Positions 41,279 through 50,962 of a DNA stretch of 64,000 bases are shown piece after piece (positions within the stretch are counted from its first letter, which is position 1; each line of letters begins with the position of its first letter). Source of the DNA: Nitrospirota bacterium (GTDB lineage: Bacteria > Nitrospirota > Thermodesulfovibrionia > Thermodesulfovibrionales > UBA1546); NCBI GenBank assembly GCA_009773185.1, contig WPIF01000001.1:62001-126000 (forward strand). Direction: 5' to 3'. The position numbers were made by a program, and so were the translations under genes. The notes under the pieces were generated by a model. The model made no database searches. It had not been told where the DNA came from and saw nothing but the letters and a program-made list of their open reading frames with translations.

Positions 41279-42922
41279 TCAATTGTGTATTAGGAAATTA
41301 CGAATGTATTTTTGCAAAGTGTTAGGTGGCGGATTTTCTGATTTTTTGTACAGTGCGTCGTAAATATACTGAAAATACTGCTTTAGAATCTCATCATCTC
41401 CAAGGCAATTTTCGTTGGCAATAGTTTCCCTGTATTTGTTATTAATTTTAAAGTAGTGCAATATATCCTCAAATTGCTCAGATTTCATCTGTCTTATCAT
41501 ACGCTTTGCTAAAAGTCGGTCTTTGAATGGTAAGCGTGAACCCATATTCCCCAAGTATTCGTGAGAAAGAGTTATCTCGCATTGTAATGTAGAAAAAACG
41601 CGCCATTTCAAAAAACGCAATGCTCGTTGAGCAGACCAACCGGCATTAATCTCTTTCTGTATTAAATTTAAGTATTCTAATCTGTCGGCATAAGAAGGTT
41701 CAAGATTACCTGGATAATTGCAATAATCCTGAAAAGCGGACACCACAGGAATGCCGAGCAACCCCGCTTCTTCGCCAGCGCTCGACCAACCATTCAAAAC
41801 AAGAGCAGCTTCTTCAAACAAGTCGTAAAGAGATATATTGTCTTGAGGCAGATTAATATGTATTGAATCTGAGTTTTTATATTTTTCATACAGGGAATAG
41901 TAAAATACAGAATATTCCGAATGTTTGTTTTCACGTTGATTTGGGAAATCCCGAGGATGCACACGTAAAACAATAAAATAATCTTTTGATTCAGAAAATC
42001 TATCTAAAATAAATTGAACCCATTCGGTCTGTTCTTGAAAAATATTATTGCACAGAACCTTTGCGCCAACTGCCTTTGCTGAAAGCAATTCGTCCTGGCT
42101 GCTTGTGGGCATTACAATTAGTTTTCGCTTGCCTATTTTCTTTGATTGCCTGTAATGAAGATTCTGTTTTGGTTTAGAGTAGGTAAAAATTGTTTTAGCG
42201 AAAATAATGTTTGCAATAAGTGCAGCCATAATTCTTGCGTCACTTGCCTTCGTTCTTATATTAGGCTCGGCTTTTGTCCAGTTTTCTTTTTGTTCTGCGT
42301 TATATGCGTACCAATTCTTTGTCCCAAACATTATTGTTTGAAACTCAAAACCTCGGTTGCCGCCTGCGTTTATCCAATAAGCAGGAACATTCTTCTTTTC
42401 TGCTGCAAGCATCCACGTTCTATCAAATGAATACAACCCATTCCAAACCAAAGTCAAATCCGGCTTGTTATTTTTAAAATAGCTCTCGGCAGCGGCATAA
42501 ATAATCCTGTTTCCGTTATGATATGCATTTTTCATTTCAATCATTTCAGGGGTAAAGTTGCCGTATGTTTTATAAGTAAGTATTGTCTCGTAGAAGGCAT
42601 ACGCACCAATTTTATCTTCCACATCTTTTTCAAAAATATTCAGCTTGTCGGATTTTGCCAATGTTTCTATTGTTATGTGATTGAAATTAAAACTCGATGC
42701 AAGCCATCGTGCGTTTCTTTTGCAGAATTTGCAGACATTAGCCTTCTTTCGAGAATTTGATGCCGGACTTAATCCGATCATCGCTGTGCAATATTCAACA
42801 TCTCCATTACAAGAAATAAAGTCAATCTCATATCCACAGCTTTTGAAAGCCCTTCCAAAATACGACAGAAAAAGGCCCCATACCCATATCGAATTATGAG
42901 GCGCGAAAATAGCTATCTTCAT
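41279..42922 (-). CDS. Putative GT-B glycosyltransferase or polysaccharide-synthesis protein
   Basis: A 547-residue protein starting MKIAIFAPHNSIWVWG. It has a CKFCKRN Cys cluster near residue 63 and, in the C-terminal half, features of capsule or teichoic-acid-like GT-B enzymes: IVLRVHPRDFP, then LNGWSSAGEEAGLLGIPVVSAF. It is not assigned to a family with certainty. AAGGAAG lies about 5 nt before the ATG. It precedes the flippase gene. Confidence 0.65.
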   Translation of the reverse strand: MKIAIFAPHNSIWVWGLFLSYFGRAFKSCGYEIDFISCNGDVEYCTAMIGLSPASNSRKKANVCKFCKRNARWLASSFNFNHITIETLAKSDKLNIFEKDVEDKIGAYAFYETILTYKTYGNFTPEMIEMKNAYHNGNRIIYAAAESYFKNNKPDLTLVWNGLYSFDRTWMLAAEKKNVPAYWINAGGNRGFEFQTIMFGTKNWYAYNAEQKENWTKAEPNIRTKASDARIMAALIANIIFAKTIFTYSKPKQNLHYRQSKKIGKRKLIVMPTSSQDELLSAKAVGAKVLCNNIFQEQTEWVQFILDRFSESKDYFIVLRVHPRDFPNQRENKHSEYSVFYYSLYEKYKNSDSIHINLPQDNISLYDLFEEAALVLNGWSSAGEEAGLLGIPVVSAFQDYCNYPGNLEPSYADRLEYLNLIQKEINAGWSAQRALRFLKWRVFSTLQCEITLSHEYLGNMGSRLPFKDRLLAKRMIRQMKSEQFEDILHYFKINNKYRETIANENCLGDDEILKQYFQYIYDALYKKSENPPPNTLQKYIRNFLIHN

Positions 42923-43062
42923 TCCACTTCCTTTATTATTGTTATTTTTTTCAGAGAATGTTATTTAGCAGGGAGAAGCGTAACATGCTCATCGAGCCAA
43001 CAGATTTTTCGACTTCCACTGCATTCAGAAATATTTTTCTTTATTGGCAACAAATACATCAA

Positions 43063-43968
43063 TCAGGAATAACGAAGAGCAAAAATCCGCATCATACTCC
43101 CATAGAATGGCGGCGAAATACGCACTTTCTTTTGACGAACCATATGCAATGCCCAAAAATCTGTAATAATTTTAATAGTGTGTCTAACTGGATCGGCAAA
43201 TTCCGTTCCAAAGTATGGATATTCAATCTTCAATACATGAAATCCGGCTCGAGTCAAATACCTTTGAATGAGCGTCGGTGTAAAGTAATACAGATGGTTT
43301 GGGCCGAGCAAGCGAAATCCTTCTCTGTATATCTTTGAAGCAATACTGTTAAAATTAACAAGTGAAAGCATAATCAATCCATTTATCCTAAGTAAGTCTC
43401 GCACAGCATATAGAGCCCCCATAGGATCAGGTAAGTGATCAAGAACACTATGAAGGGTCACAATATCAAATTCGCCCTTCCCGAAAGGATTATGAGGAAA
43501 ACGGTCTTCAAATACTCGTAGTGGTGAATTTTTCAGCATCTCAGTGACAGGATGGGACCACTCTATCCCCATTGCATCATAATCATCTCCAAGAGCCTCC
43601 AAAAAAAAACCCAAACCACAGCCCACATCCAGTAATCGACCCTTCTTGCGTATTCTATGCAAAGCACTTACCTCATGTTGAAATCTGGATACGCGTAGAG
43701 AACGCTCATTGGCAATGCTTCGACTGTTTCCTTCAGGATCAATTGTACCCTTGAACATTTGCGGATCTTGATAGAGCGCAGTCAGTCTTTCATCGTCATA
43801 CCTGGGGTTGAGAAAAACCAGTCCGCAATGGTTACACCTTACAACAGGTATCGCTGAGCTTCCACGCCATGCAGGGGGCTGGCGCTCATCCGGTGACTCG
43901 AAAATTTCGAATAGCACTGTATGATCTTCAGCATTGCAGAAATTGCATAAGACGTGTTCAAACCCCAT
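43063..43968 (-). CDS. SAM-dependent methyltransferase with N-terminal zinc ribbon
   Basis: A 301-residue protein. The N-terminal 60 residues carry CNFC and CNHCGLVFLNPRY (zinc-ribbon-like), followed by RLLDVGCGLGFFLEALG and LHSVLDHLPDP. This layout is typical of C- or O-methyltransferases in deoxysugar loci. It starts 2 nt after the SGNH gene. A 140-nt spacer without a recognisable gene follows. Confidence 0.85.
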   Translation of the reverse strand: MGFEHVLCNFCNAEDHTVLFEIFESPDERQPPAWRGSSAIPVVRCNHCGLVFLNPRYDDERLTALYQDPQMFKGTIDPEGNSRSIANERSLRVSRFQHEVSALHRIRKKGRLLDVGCGLGFFLEALGDDYDAMGIEWSHPVTEMLKNSPLRVFEDRFPHNPFGKGEFDIVTLHSVLDHLPDPMGALYAVRDLLRINGLIMLSLVNFNSIASKIYREGFRLLGPNHLYYFTPTLIQRYLTRAGFHVLKIEYPYFGTEFADPVRHTIKIITDFWALHMVRQKKVRISPPFYGSMMRIFALRYS

Positions 43969-43970
43969 TT

Positions 43971-45092
43971 TCAGTTGAACTCAATGATAAAATCTGCCAG
44001 GAGTTTGGCGACCAGTTCATGCCCGGCAAAGTTGAAGTGATGCTCTGCCGGTTTGAAGCTAATGGGTTCACTGGCAGCATGCAATGGCTCGATAAGGCTT
44101 AATATGGCATATTTACTAGAAAGGCGGCGGTTCATCTCATGATAGTGCTTTAAATCAATCTGATACTCCCAATATGCTCTACTCTTAGGATCATCAATGG
44201 TCAATGGGTAGAATAATGGAAAATTCGGTATCAACACAACTCCGAAAGCGGCTCCAGCCTGTCTTGATTCTTTAGCTAAGGCATCAATCTGTGCCTCCGT
44301 CTGGTCATAGAAAAATTTATAACCTTTGGTTCGCTCCATATACATGTTATACGAGACGCCTTTTTTTCTGAGCAAGTTGCTTCCGTTTTTTCTTTTTTCC
44401 ATGAAACGATTAAAATGCTGGTAAAGTTTTCTAAATGAACAGCTATGCACATAAAGTTCTTCCGAAAAGATTCGAGCCATTACGTTTCGCCAAGCAGGAT
44501 AGTTCCGCCTCACCAAGGAACCATTTTCCAATCCAAAGGCGGGCTTATCATATCGACGGCAATCCCACGCATAGGCGAATAGATATCGGAAAGTCTCATA
44601 ATCCCCCTCAACTAGATCATTGCCCATAAAAAGACCGAAGATTACGATATCAGGGCGCAAAGGCCGTCCAGCCTGCTGAAAGTAGTTGAGTGCGGAGTCA
44701 GCACTCCAACCAGCAACGCCAACATTAAGAACCTCATACCCATTCGGTGACAAGGCGTTCAATTTGGCCTCAGCTAATGAGACAAAATTGGAAGAACGGT
44801 CCACTTGTCGTGATTCAATGATTGAATCACCCATTACCATTACTCGTTTCTGCGCTCCTTTATCATGTGGCCAGTCACGATCGTTAAATCCATAAGAGTT
44901 AATTACTATATGGTTTTCCCAGACTTTTTGCCCTTCATGAGCAAGTTCTATTCTCCGGGCAGCCCCGGGAGTAAGGGTCCATCCAAGGGTAGGACTTGCC
45001 CGATAAAGCCTGGGAGGCAATCTCCTTTGCCTAGTCCAAATCTGATCAATAATCAGAAACAATAGAAAAAAGCTAATAAGAATCCAGAGCAA
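43971..45092 (-). CDS. SGNH/GDSL-type hydrolase, membrane-anchored
   Basis: A 373-residue protein with one N-terminal helix (LWILISFFLLFLIID) and then an SGNH fold: VMVMGDSIIES (block I Ser), VGVAGWSADS, GLFMGND (block III) and AEHHFNFAGHE with the likely catalytic His. Such proteins remove or transfer acyl groups on surface glycans. The start is TTG at 45092 with GGAG 9 nt upstream, provided by the end of the amidotransferase gene. Confidence 0.82.
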   Translation of the reverse strand: MLWILISFFLLFLIIDQIWTRQRRLPPRLYRASPTLGWTLTPGAARRIELAHEGQKVWENHIVINSYGFNDRDWPHDKGAQKRVMVMGDSIIESRQVDRSSNFVSLAEAKLNALSPNGYEVLNVGVAGWSADSALNYFQQAGRPLRPDIVIFGLFMGNDLVEGDYETFRYLFAYAWDCRRYDKPAFGLENGSLVRRNYPAWRNVMARIFSEELYVHSCSFRKLYQHFNRFMEKRKNGSNLLRKKGVSYNMYMERTKGYKFFYDQTEAQIDALAKESRQAGAAFGVVLIPNFPLFYPLTIDDPKSRAYWEYQIDLKHYHEMNRRLSSKYAILSLIEPLHAASEPISFKPAEHHFNFAGHELVAKLLADFIIEFN

Positions 45093-45095
45093 ATC

Positions 45096-46214
45096 TTACC
45101 ACTCCCAATCAGGTACAATAAAGCCAGGAATAATCCATTTCCCATTTTTCAAAGACCATACGGCAGGGTTTCTAAATCGTTCCGCAATCTCCCAAAAATG
45201 GGATTCTTGAATGCCCACGAAGGAGCAGAGTTTGGAAATATCTCCATATGGGGTCTGTTCCTTCATCCTTGCAATAATATCTATTGCTTCTGCTCTGGTC
45301 ATCCTGTCATTACGGATTTCAATCGATAGGTTATCAAATAGACGTGTAAAACCAAACTTAAGCCATTTAAAATAATGGTGAATAGCGATTATATCACAAT
45401 CAATATCGACATAATTGTAATAACCCACTTTTGGCCCTTCTTCTCTAACCTGAAAACCATGAGCAAGGGAAACGCGGAGACTTTCTTCCACATCCCAGGG
45501 GAAATAATAACCCAAGAATATCGAGCTGATCTGCCGTTCTTGAAAGATCTGTTCATCGGGCAAATGGAAGGCTATCATGTCTTTTTTTGGTAGGTCACCG
45601 TCAATCCAGTCCGTAATTGACGTACCCTGCAGTATTTGGTGCCGTTTCAGCCAATCATGGTTCAACTGATTAAGCTTTCTGTCTTCAGCTGTTCCACCAT
45701 ATTCCATATGAGGGCTTTCTCCCCAGACAACCAAAGGAACATCGAAGGCCGCAGCTACTCTGAGAGGTATGGCGTAAATAGCCATATGCATCGGAAGGCC
45801 TGGGTCTCCCACTCGAGTCAATGCTTTGTATATAAATCGCTTTTCAACCTCAGGATTGATTGTATAATCGATGTGATCGACCCCAAGGCTGATCAGGTTG
45901 TTTAAATTTTCCTGCCCCACTTTCGACCGTAAAGGCGTTTTCCATGTAACAGCCAATACGTGCAAGTCATATTCCAGACACTTCACTACTTGCCATGTAC
46001 TGTCTTTTCCGCCACTGACAGGAATAATACAGTCATAACTCTTACCTAATTTTTTTGCTTCTTTGACGATCTCCTCAAAATCTTTTCGTCTTTTGTTCCA
46101 ATCAATATCCCTTTTCTTTTCTTCATGGCCTTTACAGGCCGAACAAATACCATCCGAACCGATAGCAATGCCTGGACGTGTATCAGGAATGACACATTTT
46201 TTGCAATATTTCAA
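45096..46214 (-). CDS. N-acetyl sugar amidotransferase (WbuX/PseA type)
   Basis: A 372-residue PP-loop ATPase: an N-terminal zinc-type site (CKKCVIPDTRPGI, CSAC) and PVSGGKDSTWQVVKCL. This family converts an N-acetyl to an acetamidino group, with ammonia normally supplied by a HisH/HisF-like pair. No such pair is in the window, but an asparagine synthase gene directly precedes it. The start is TTG overlapping the stop of that gene (TTGA), with AGGAG 8 nt upstream. Confidence 0.88.
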   Translation of the reverse strand: MKYCKKCVIPDTRPGIAIGSDGICSACKGHEEKKRDIDWNKRRKDFEEIVKEAKKLGKSYDCIIPVSGGKDSTWQVVKCLEYDLHVLAVTWKTPLRSKVGQENLNNLISLGVDHIDYTINPEVEKRFIYKALTRVGDPGLPMHMAIYAIPLRVAAAFDVPLVVWGESPHMEYGGTAEDRKLNQLNHDWLKRHQILQGTSITDWIDGDLPKKDMIAFHLPDEQIFQERQISSIFLGYYFPWDVEESLRVSLAHGFQVREEGPKVGYYNYVDIDCDIIAIHHYFKWLKFGFTRLFDNLSIEIRNDRMTRAEAIDIIARMKEQTPYGDISKLCSFVGIQESHFWEIAERFRNPAVWSLKNGKWIIPGFIVPDWEW

Positions 46215-48034
46215 ATTCTCGACTCCTCTAAAAAGATTTTACTATTTATGAAGTTAAAAAGAAATTTACTATGGCTGTTGGGTAATGGGTAACGTTGGAT
46301 TAATTTTTCAATCTTGGATTTGTCTACTATATCAAAAATCATGCTATTGTCCAGCAAATATTCCATTTCTTTCTTTTTGTTGAAATCTATAATAGAATTA
46401 ATAGAGACATTGAACCCCTTTTTCTGCCTATCAAGCCGTACTTGATCATTCAACAAACCCTTGACAGCTTCGCGCAGAATATACTTTCCGTATCCTTTGC
46501 TTATTAAGTATTCAGAAGGAATAGAATAGGCAAAATTAAACAACCGGGAATCTAAAAAAGGGCTCCTGTTTTCCACTGAATACTTCATTGAGTTCAAATC
46601 ATCTTCATGGAGGATCGTTCGTGTCCCCTCATAAAACATCTCGTTCATCATACGGTTCCTTAGCAGTGAATCACAAAAGTGCGTTTCAGAAAACTCTTCT
46701 GCAAACTCTACTTTTAAATACGAGGCAAATTCGTCGTTATTGAGATAGATATGCGCACGTATTTCAGGATTGCTAAAATATAATTCAGGATTTTGCAGGT
46801 ATGGATTACGAACAACACCTTCGATATATTCTTTCCAATCATTGAGATACGTTAGATAATCAGGGTGTTTTCGCATCTCATATAAATGGAGATTGAAATG
46901 GTCGTAGTATCCTGTAAATAACTCATCGGCACCGGTCCCTGAAATAGCCACTTTATAACCACCCTCAGATATTGCATGAGAAAGAAAAGAATGGACGTAG
47001 TATGAGATGGTATAAACCGGGGCATCATGATAACGGATCAGTTCTCTTAATCTTTCAATCGGCTTCTTGTTGTGAATTTCGATGATTGTATGTTTGCAGT
47101 GCAAGTCATCAATGGTTGCTTTTATATTGTTATATTCGTTGTACCGCTCGTCCTGATCTACAATAGAAAATGTTGCAACATCGTATCCAAAATGCTTTGC
47201 AGCTATAGATGCAAGAGAGGCTGAATCTACACCGCCGCTCAAACAGAATGCCAGAGGGACGTCGGATCTTAGCCTAAGTCTCATGCTTTCAAGTAAATGG
47301 TGGCGCGTGCCTTCGATTGCTTCCTTAACAGTCATAGGTTTTGAAATATGCCCTGGTTTCCAATATTGATTTCTTTTTATGCTAATATCCTTATCAATAA
47401 CAATATTTGTAGCATAGTCGACCTCCTGAACATCCTCAAAAAACGTTTCTCTTTCTTTATAAAGTGATCTGTAACCATTTACAAGATAGCGAAATATCTG
47501 TCTTTCATTGATCCGCAGCAAATCGCCAGAAAGTGACTTTAAGAACTTTATCTCCGATGCAAAATAGATACCATGAGGTTTTGCAAGATAGTATAATGGT
47601 TTTTCAGCAAAACGGTCGCGAGAGAGGAAAAGCCTTCTTTCCCGACGATCATAGATCGCAAATGCCCACATGCCTTCGAAATGATCCACGCATGTTTCTC
47701 CATATACCAGATAGCTTTGGAGGAGCACTTCCGTATCTGACATGGTCTGAAAGGTCACGCCCTTTTTCTCCAACTCAGTCCGTATTTCCAGATAATTGTA
47801 GATTTCGCCATTGAAGATCAAGGTCGTATCTCCAATAGTTAACGGCTGGTGCGCCCTGGGACCGAGATCGATAATGCTCAGTCGGGAATGAAGGAGATAG
47901 ACATTCCAGTCATCTTCCTGGAATACACGGACAGCCTGGTGATCGGGGCCGCGATTGATCATCCTTTTCATGGTCGCAGCGAGCCGTCCCTCGTCAATCC
48001 TGCCTTTGCCAATGTAACCGGCAATGCCGCACAT
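46211..48034 (-). CDS. asnB: Asparagine synthase-like glutamine amidotransferase
   Basis: A 607-residue protein of normal AsnB length: MCGIAGYIGKG (N-terminal nucleophile Cys-2), the class II glutaminase domain to about residue 200, then CLSGGVDSASLASIA and an ATP-binding synthase domain. In polysaccharide loci, AsnB homologues amidate sugar carboxylates or supply nitrogen to partners. It is translationally coupled to the amidotransferase gene. The symbol marks the family and not a proven asparagine role. Confidence 0.88.
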   Translation of the reverse strand: MCGIAGYIGKGRIDEGRLAATMKRMINRGPDHQAVRVFQEDDWNVYLLHSRLSIIDLGPRAHQPLTIGDTTLIFNGEIYNYLEIRTELEKKGVTFQTMSDTEVLLQSYLVYGETCVDHFEGMWAFAIYDRRERRLFLSRDRFAEKPLYYLAKPHGIYFASEIKFLKSLSGDLLRINERQIFRYLVNGYRSLYKERETFFEDVQEVDYATNIVIDKDISIKRNQYWKPGHISKPMTVKEAIEGTRHHLLESMRLRLRSDVPLAFCLSGGVDSASLASIAAKHFGYDVATFSIVDQDERYNEYNNIKATIDDLHCKHTIIEIHNKKPIERLRELIRYHDAPVYTISYYVHSFLSHAISEGGYKVAISGTGADELFTGYYDHFNLHLYEMRKHPDYLTYLNDWKEYIEGVVRNPYLQNPELYFSNPEIRAHIYLNNDEFASYLKVEFAEEFSETHFCDSLLRNRMMNEMFYEGTRTILHEDDLNSMKYSVENRSPFLDSRLFNFAYSIPSEYLISKGYGKYILREAVKGLLNDQVRLDRQKKGFNVSINSIIDFNKKKEMEYLLDNSMIFDIVDKSKIEKLIQRYPLPNSHSKFLFNFINSKIFLEESRI

Positions 48035-48037
48035 AAT

Positions 48038-49057
48038 TTATTCCGCCACCTCAAGATTTTCAGGGAGAATCGCATCTCCCTCATCAATGGCAGCCCGGAC
48101 CCTCCTGCCGATCAATGATCCCTCACAACCCGGCGCCAATCCATGACCCAGGCGGACCCAATTCAGGTCCTCCCAGGCAATGATGTCTCCCTCTGTTAAA
48201 CGCCGACCCGCCACAATTGTGCGGCGAACTCTGGGGAGGCTCTCCCGCTCGCAACCCATGACCCGCTTTTCACCGTCCCCCATCAGGACCTGTGCAGCTT
48301 TTATCCTCGCCACCATTTCTTTTAATTCAGCGGGATCGGCAGATAATTGGTGGTCCCGAAAGGTGGAATAGGTCTTATCGATTGTAAAGTGTTTTTCGAT
48401 AATCCGCGCCCCAAGGGCGCAGGCCAGCACTGCTGCTTCGATTCCGAGCGTATGGTCAGAATATCCCACCGTCATTCCCAAGTTTTGCAGGGTCCGGATA
48501 GCGCTGAGATTGGCCTCGGCAGGCGGCGTTGGATAACTGACAACACAATGCAGGACAGCCAGAGACGCAGGGGGAATGCCATAATCATTCCAGGTTCTTT
48601 GGAGGAATGCTATGGTCTCCTTGATTTTCGCAAAATCCGCCATTCCTGTCGAGAGCAGAACCGGCTTACCGGTCTTTGCGACCGCAGCCAGAAGAGGGTA
48701 AAAGTTATTATCACCGGATGCAACCTTGAAGGCCGGCACAAGATTATTCAGAAAAATCACGCTTTCAAGAGAGAAAGGGGTTGACAGAAAAAGCACCCCC
48801 TCCCTATCAGCTATACATTTGAGCTTTTCCATCTGCTCAGGGCTTAATTGAAACCTCCGGAGCTGCGCAATACGATCCACGTCTCGGGAAGACGCCAGTT
48901 TCTCCGGAATAATGCTCTGAAACTTGACGGCATCGGTCCCGGCTTCAGCAGCGCGCCCTATCAATTCCTCTGCGAGAGTGTAGCTGCCCTCATGATTGTT
49001 GCCAATCTCAGCAATAACAAATACCTGTTTGTCCGTATCGAAGTTGCCAATCTTCAT
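48038..49057 (-). CDS. NeuB-family nonulosonate synthase
   Basis: A 339-residue protein. The N-terminal TIM barrel has FVIAEIGNNHEGS, AVKFQ, HCVVSYPTP and GYSDHTLG; the C-terminal SAF/antifreeze-like domain runs from about residue 275 (RRTIVAGRRLTEGD) to the end. The family condenses phosphoenolpyruvate with a hexosamine to give sialic, legionaminic or pseudaminic acid. The exact product cannot be read. The pseB remnant and SpsF-like gene upstream in the same run fit a nonulosonate-type branch. Confidence 0.9.
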   Translation of the reverse strand: MKIGNFDTDKQVFVIAEIGNNHEGSYTLAEELIGRAAEAGTDAVKFQSIIPEKLASSRDVDRIAQLRRFQLSPEQMEKLKCIADREGVLFLSTPFSLESVIFLNNLVPAFKVASGDNNFYPLLAAVAKTGKPVLLSTGMADFAKIKETIAFLQRTWNDYGIPPASLAVLHCVVSYPTPPAEANLSAIRTLQNLGMTVGYSDHTLGIEAAVLACALGARIIEKHFTIDKTYSTFRDHQLSADPAELKEMVARIKAAQVLMGDGEKRVMGCERESLPRVRRTIVAGRRLTEGDIIAWEDLNWVRLGHGLAPGCEGSLIGRRVRAAIDEGDAILPENLEVAE

Positions 49058-49096
49058 ATTGAAATCCCTTTTATTACAAAATTATCAGAATCCGTC

Positions 49097-50002
49097 TTAC
49101 CTGTTTATGAGTCTTCCAACTACCAAACAAGTACGGCCAATGCCTTGGGCACCTAAAGATTGATAAATACGGCGCCTCAGCTCACCAGATACGGACATTT
49201 CGAATGAGATGCGTTCTTGGTGGCACGTATGACCTACTTCTGGGTTATTAATATAATCTTTACCCATCAATAAAAATATTTCCATAGGAAAATCACCCTG
49301 AGAATAGACAATCTCGAATCCAACTCTTTTTAAAAAAGCAAACAAAGAATCAAAATTAAAATAAAAAATGTGGTCAGGAACAGTTACCCACCAAGGGCTT
49401 ATATTCAACCGCTTCTGGGCCGCCAGCTGCAGCTCACTAAAATCATTCGGTACCCTGATAAAAACAAGCCCGCCGGGCACCAGTAATGCCTTAATTTGAT
49501 CAATTAGTTCAGATGGCTTCCGTAGATGCTCCAACACATTCATCAAAAGCACTACATCAAAAAAATCATCTCCTTTAGGCTGACGACTTGATACAAACTC
49601 TTCTAACGGCATGTCGTGCACCTCAAGACCTCGGGAGCGTGCAATTTTCACCGCATTTGCCGAAGGTTCAATACCACTGGCCTTGAACCCATTTTCTGAC
49701 AGATAATGGATAAGTTCACCTGTGCCACATCCCACGTCAAATATTTTTTTCCCACATTGCTCATCATTCAGTATAGCCAATATGTCGGCATACAGGGTAG
49801 CATGTAACCATTCCAATTCTCGATCCGCAACTTGACCACCACCCATCAAACGACGAGATTCAGGGAACCGCCCTCCTTTTTGAATAAGATCGTAATACTC
49901 TTTCTGGTAAAAGTCTCTAATTTCATCCTCCGATGGGATAGGATCCAGTTTTTTATACCCACAAACAGGGTCCTGAACTATTTTGTACTCCTTTTTAATC
50001 AT
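49097..50002 (-). CDS. Class I SAM-dependent methyltransferase
   Basis: A 301-residue protein with CGYKKLDPIPSEDEIRDFY at the N-terminus (resembling the sugar C-methyltransferase group without the full zinc ribbon), KIFDVGCGTGELIHYL and LMNVLEHLRKPSEL. It begins just after the epimerase gene. Confidence 0.86.
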   Translation of the reverse strand: MIKKEYKIVQDPVCGYKKLDPIPSEDEIRDFYQKEYYDLIQKGGRFPESRRLMGGGQVADRELEWLHATLYADILAILNDEQCGKKIFDVGCGTGELIHYLSENGFKASGIEPSANAVKIARSRGLEVHDMPLEEFVSSRQPKGDDFFDVVLLMNVLEHLRKPSELIDQIKALLVPGGLVFIRVPNDFSELQLAAQKRLNISPWWVTVPDHIFYFNFDSLFAFLKRVGFEIVYSQGDFPMEIFLLMGKDYINNPEVGHTCHQERISFEMSVSGELRRRIYQSLGAQGIGRTCLVVGRLINR

Positions 50003-50005
50003 ATT

Positions 50006-50962
50006 TCAGGTAGTACTGATATCATACAGCGGTTGCGGTTTATTAAGAATATGCTTAACCATATCTTCTATACCTGCAGAAATGTCAAAAAGAGGTTCGT
50101 AGCTAAAGGCATCTTTTGCCGCTTCGATGGAAAGCCGTCTTCGTAATCCTTCATTGGGGTCCTGCTTTCCATTAAATACTGTTTTTGATCCAGTATTTTG
50201 AATAACTTTCAGAATATTATTGGCCAAAACAATCATAGAGACAGGGCCTGGCCCGGTTATATTAAAGGTCCCGTTAATCTCTTTTTCAATAACCATCTCG
50301 CAAGCCCGCGAAATGTCCCGTACATATGTAAAAACCTGCTCTCTTAAGCCGGAACCCCATAATTCAAGATCTTCACCTTTTAAAGCCCGCTCCACGAGAA
50401 TAGGGATAACAGCTTTAATTTTATATCCAGGTCCATATGGTGCACTGATGCGCAAATTGCAAAATTTAGTTGATCCTTGTCGCGAAAAATAGTTAGCTAT
50501 CTCTTCACCTAACCACTTTGACAACAAATAATGATTTGCTGGTTTGGGAACAAAGGTTTCTTTCACTTCATGGTTCACTTGTTCGTATATGTTGGCACTA
50601 CTAATATAAACAAATTGCTTTACTTTACACTTTACTGATTGCTCAATAAGTTTGAAGGTACCAGCTATATTATCAAGAAACACTTGACTATCGTCATAAT
50701 GTTCCAATTTATTACCCCTGGGAATTATAGCTGCTGCATGAATTACTGCATTGAGTTGAGTTATTTTATCAATAGAAAATAGATTTGCTGGAATATTCGC
50801 CAAATCAAAAGGGACAATATTAATACGTTTATCCATAGATACAATATTTTTTGTTGAAGTTGCCATAATAACATTCCAGTTATTGGAGTGAAAATATCTA
50901 AGGATATCACCACCTACTAAACCAGTTGCCCCTGTAATAAGAACTGTTTTCAATTTAGGCAT
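50006..50962 (-). CDS. NAD-dependent epimerase/dehydratase
   Basis: A 318-residue extended SDR with VLITGATGLVGGDIL, the catalytic YLLSK (YxxxK) and VFTYVRDISRACEMV. It probably acts on a nucleotide sugar with the aminotransferase upstream, whose stop overlaps its start by one base. Confidence 0.88.
   Translation of the reverse strand: MPKLKTVLITGATGLVGGDILRYFHSNNWNVIMATSTKNIVSMDKRINIVPFDLANIPANLFSIDKITQLNAVIHAAAIIPRGNKLEHYDDSQVFLDNIAGTFKLIEQSVKCKVKQFVYISSANIYEQVNHEVKETFVPKPANHYLLSKWLGEEIANYFSRQGSTKFCNLRISAPYGPGYKIKAVIPILVERALKGEDLELWGSGLREQVFTYVRDISRACEMVIEKEINGTFNITGPGPVSMIVLANNILKVIQNTGSKTVFNGKQDPNEGLRRRLSIEAAKDAFSYEPLFDISAGIEDMVKHILNKPQPLYDISTT

Noticed and set aside
42923-43062. A gene or remnant in the 140-nt spacer
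   Set aside because: No frame with recognisable protein similarity or ribosome site was found on either strand.
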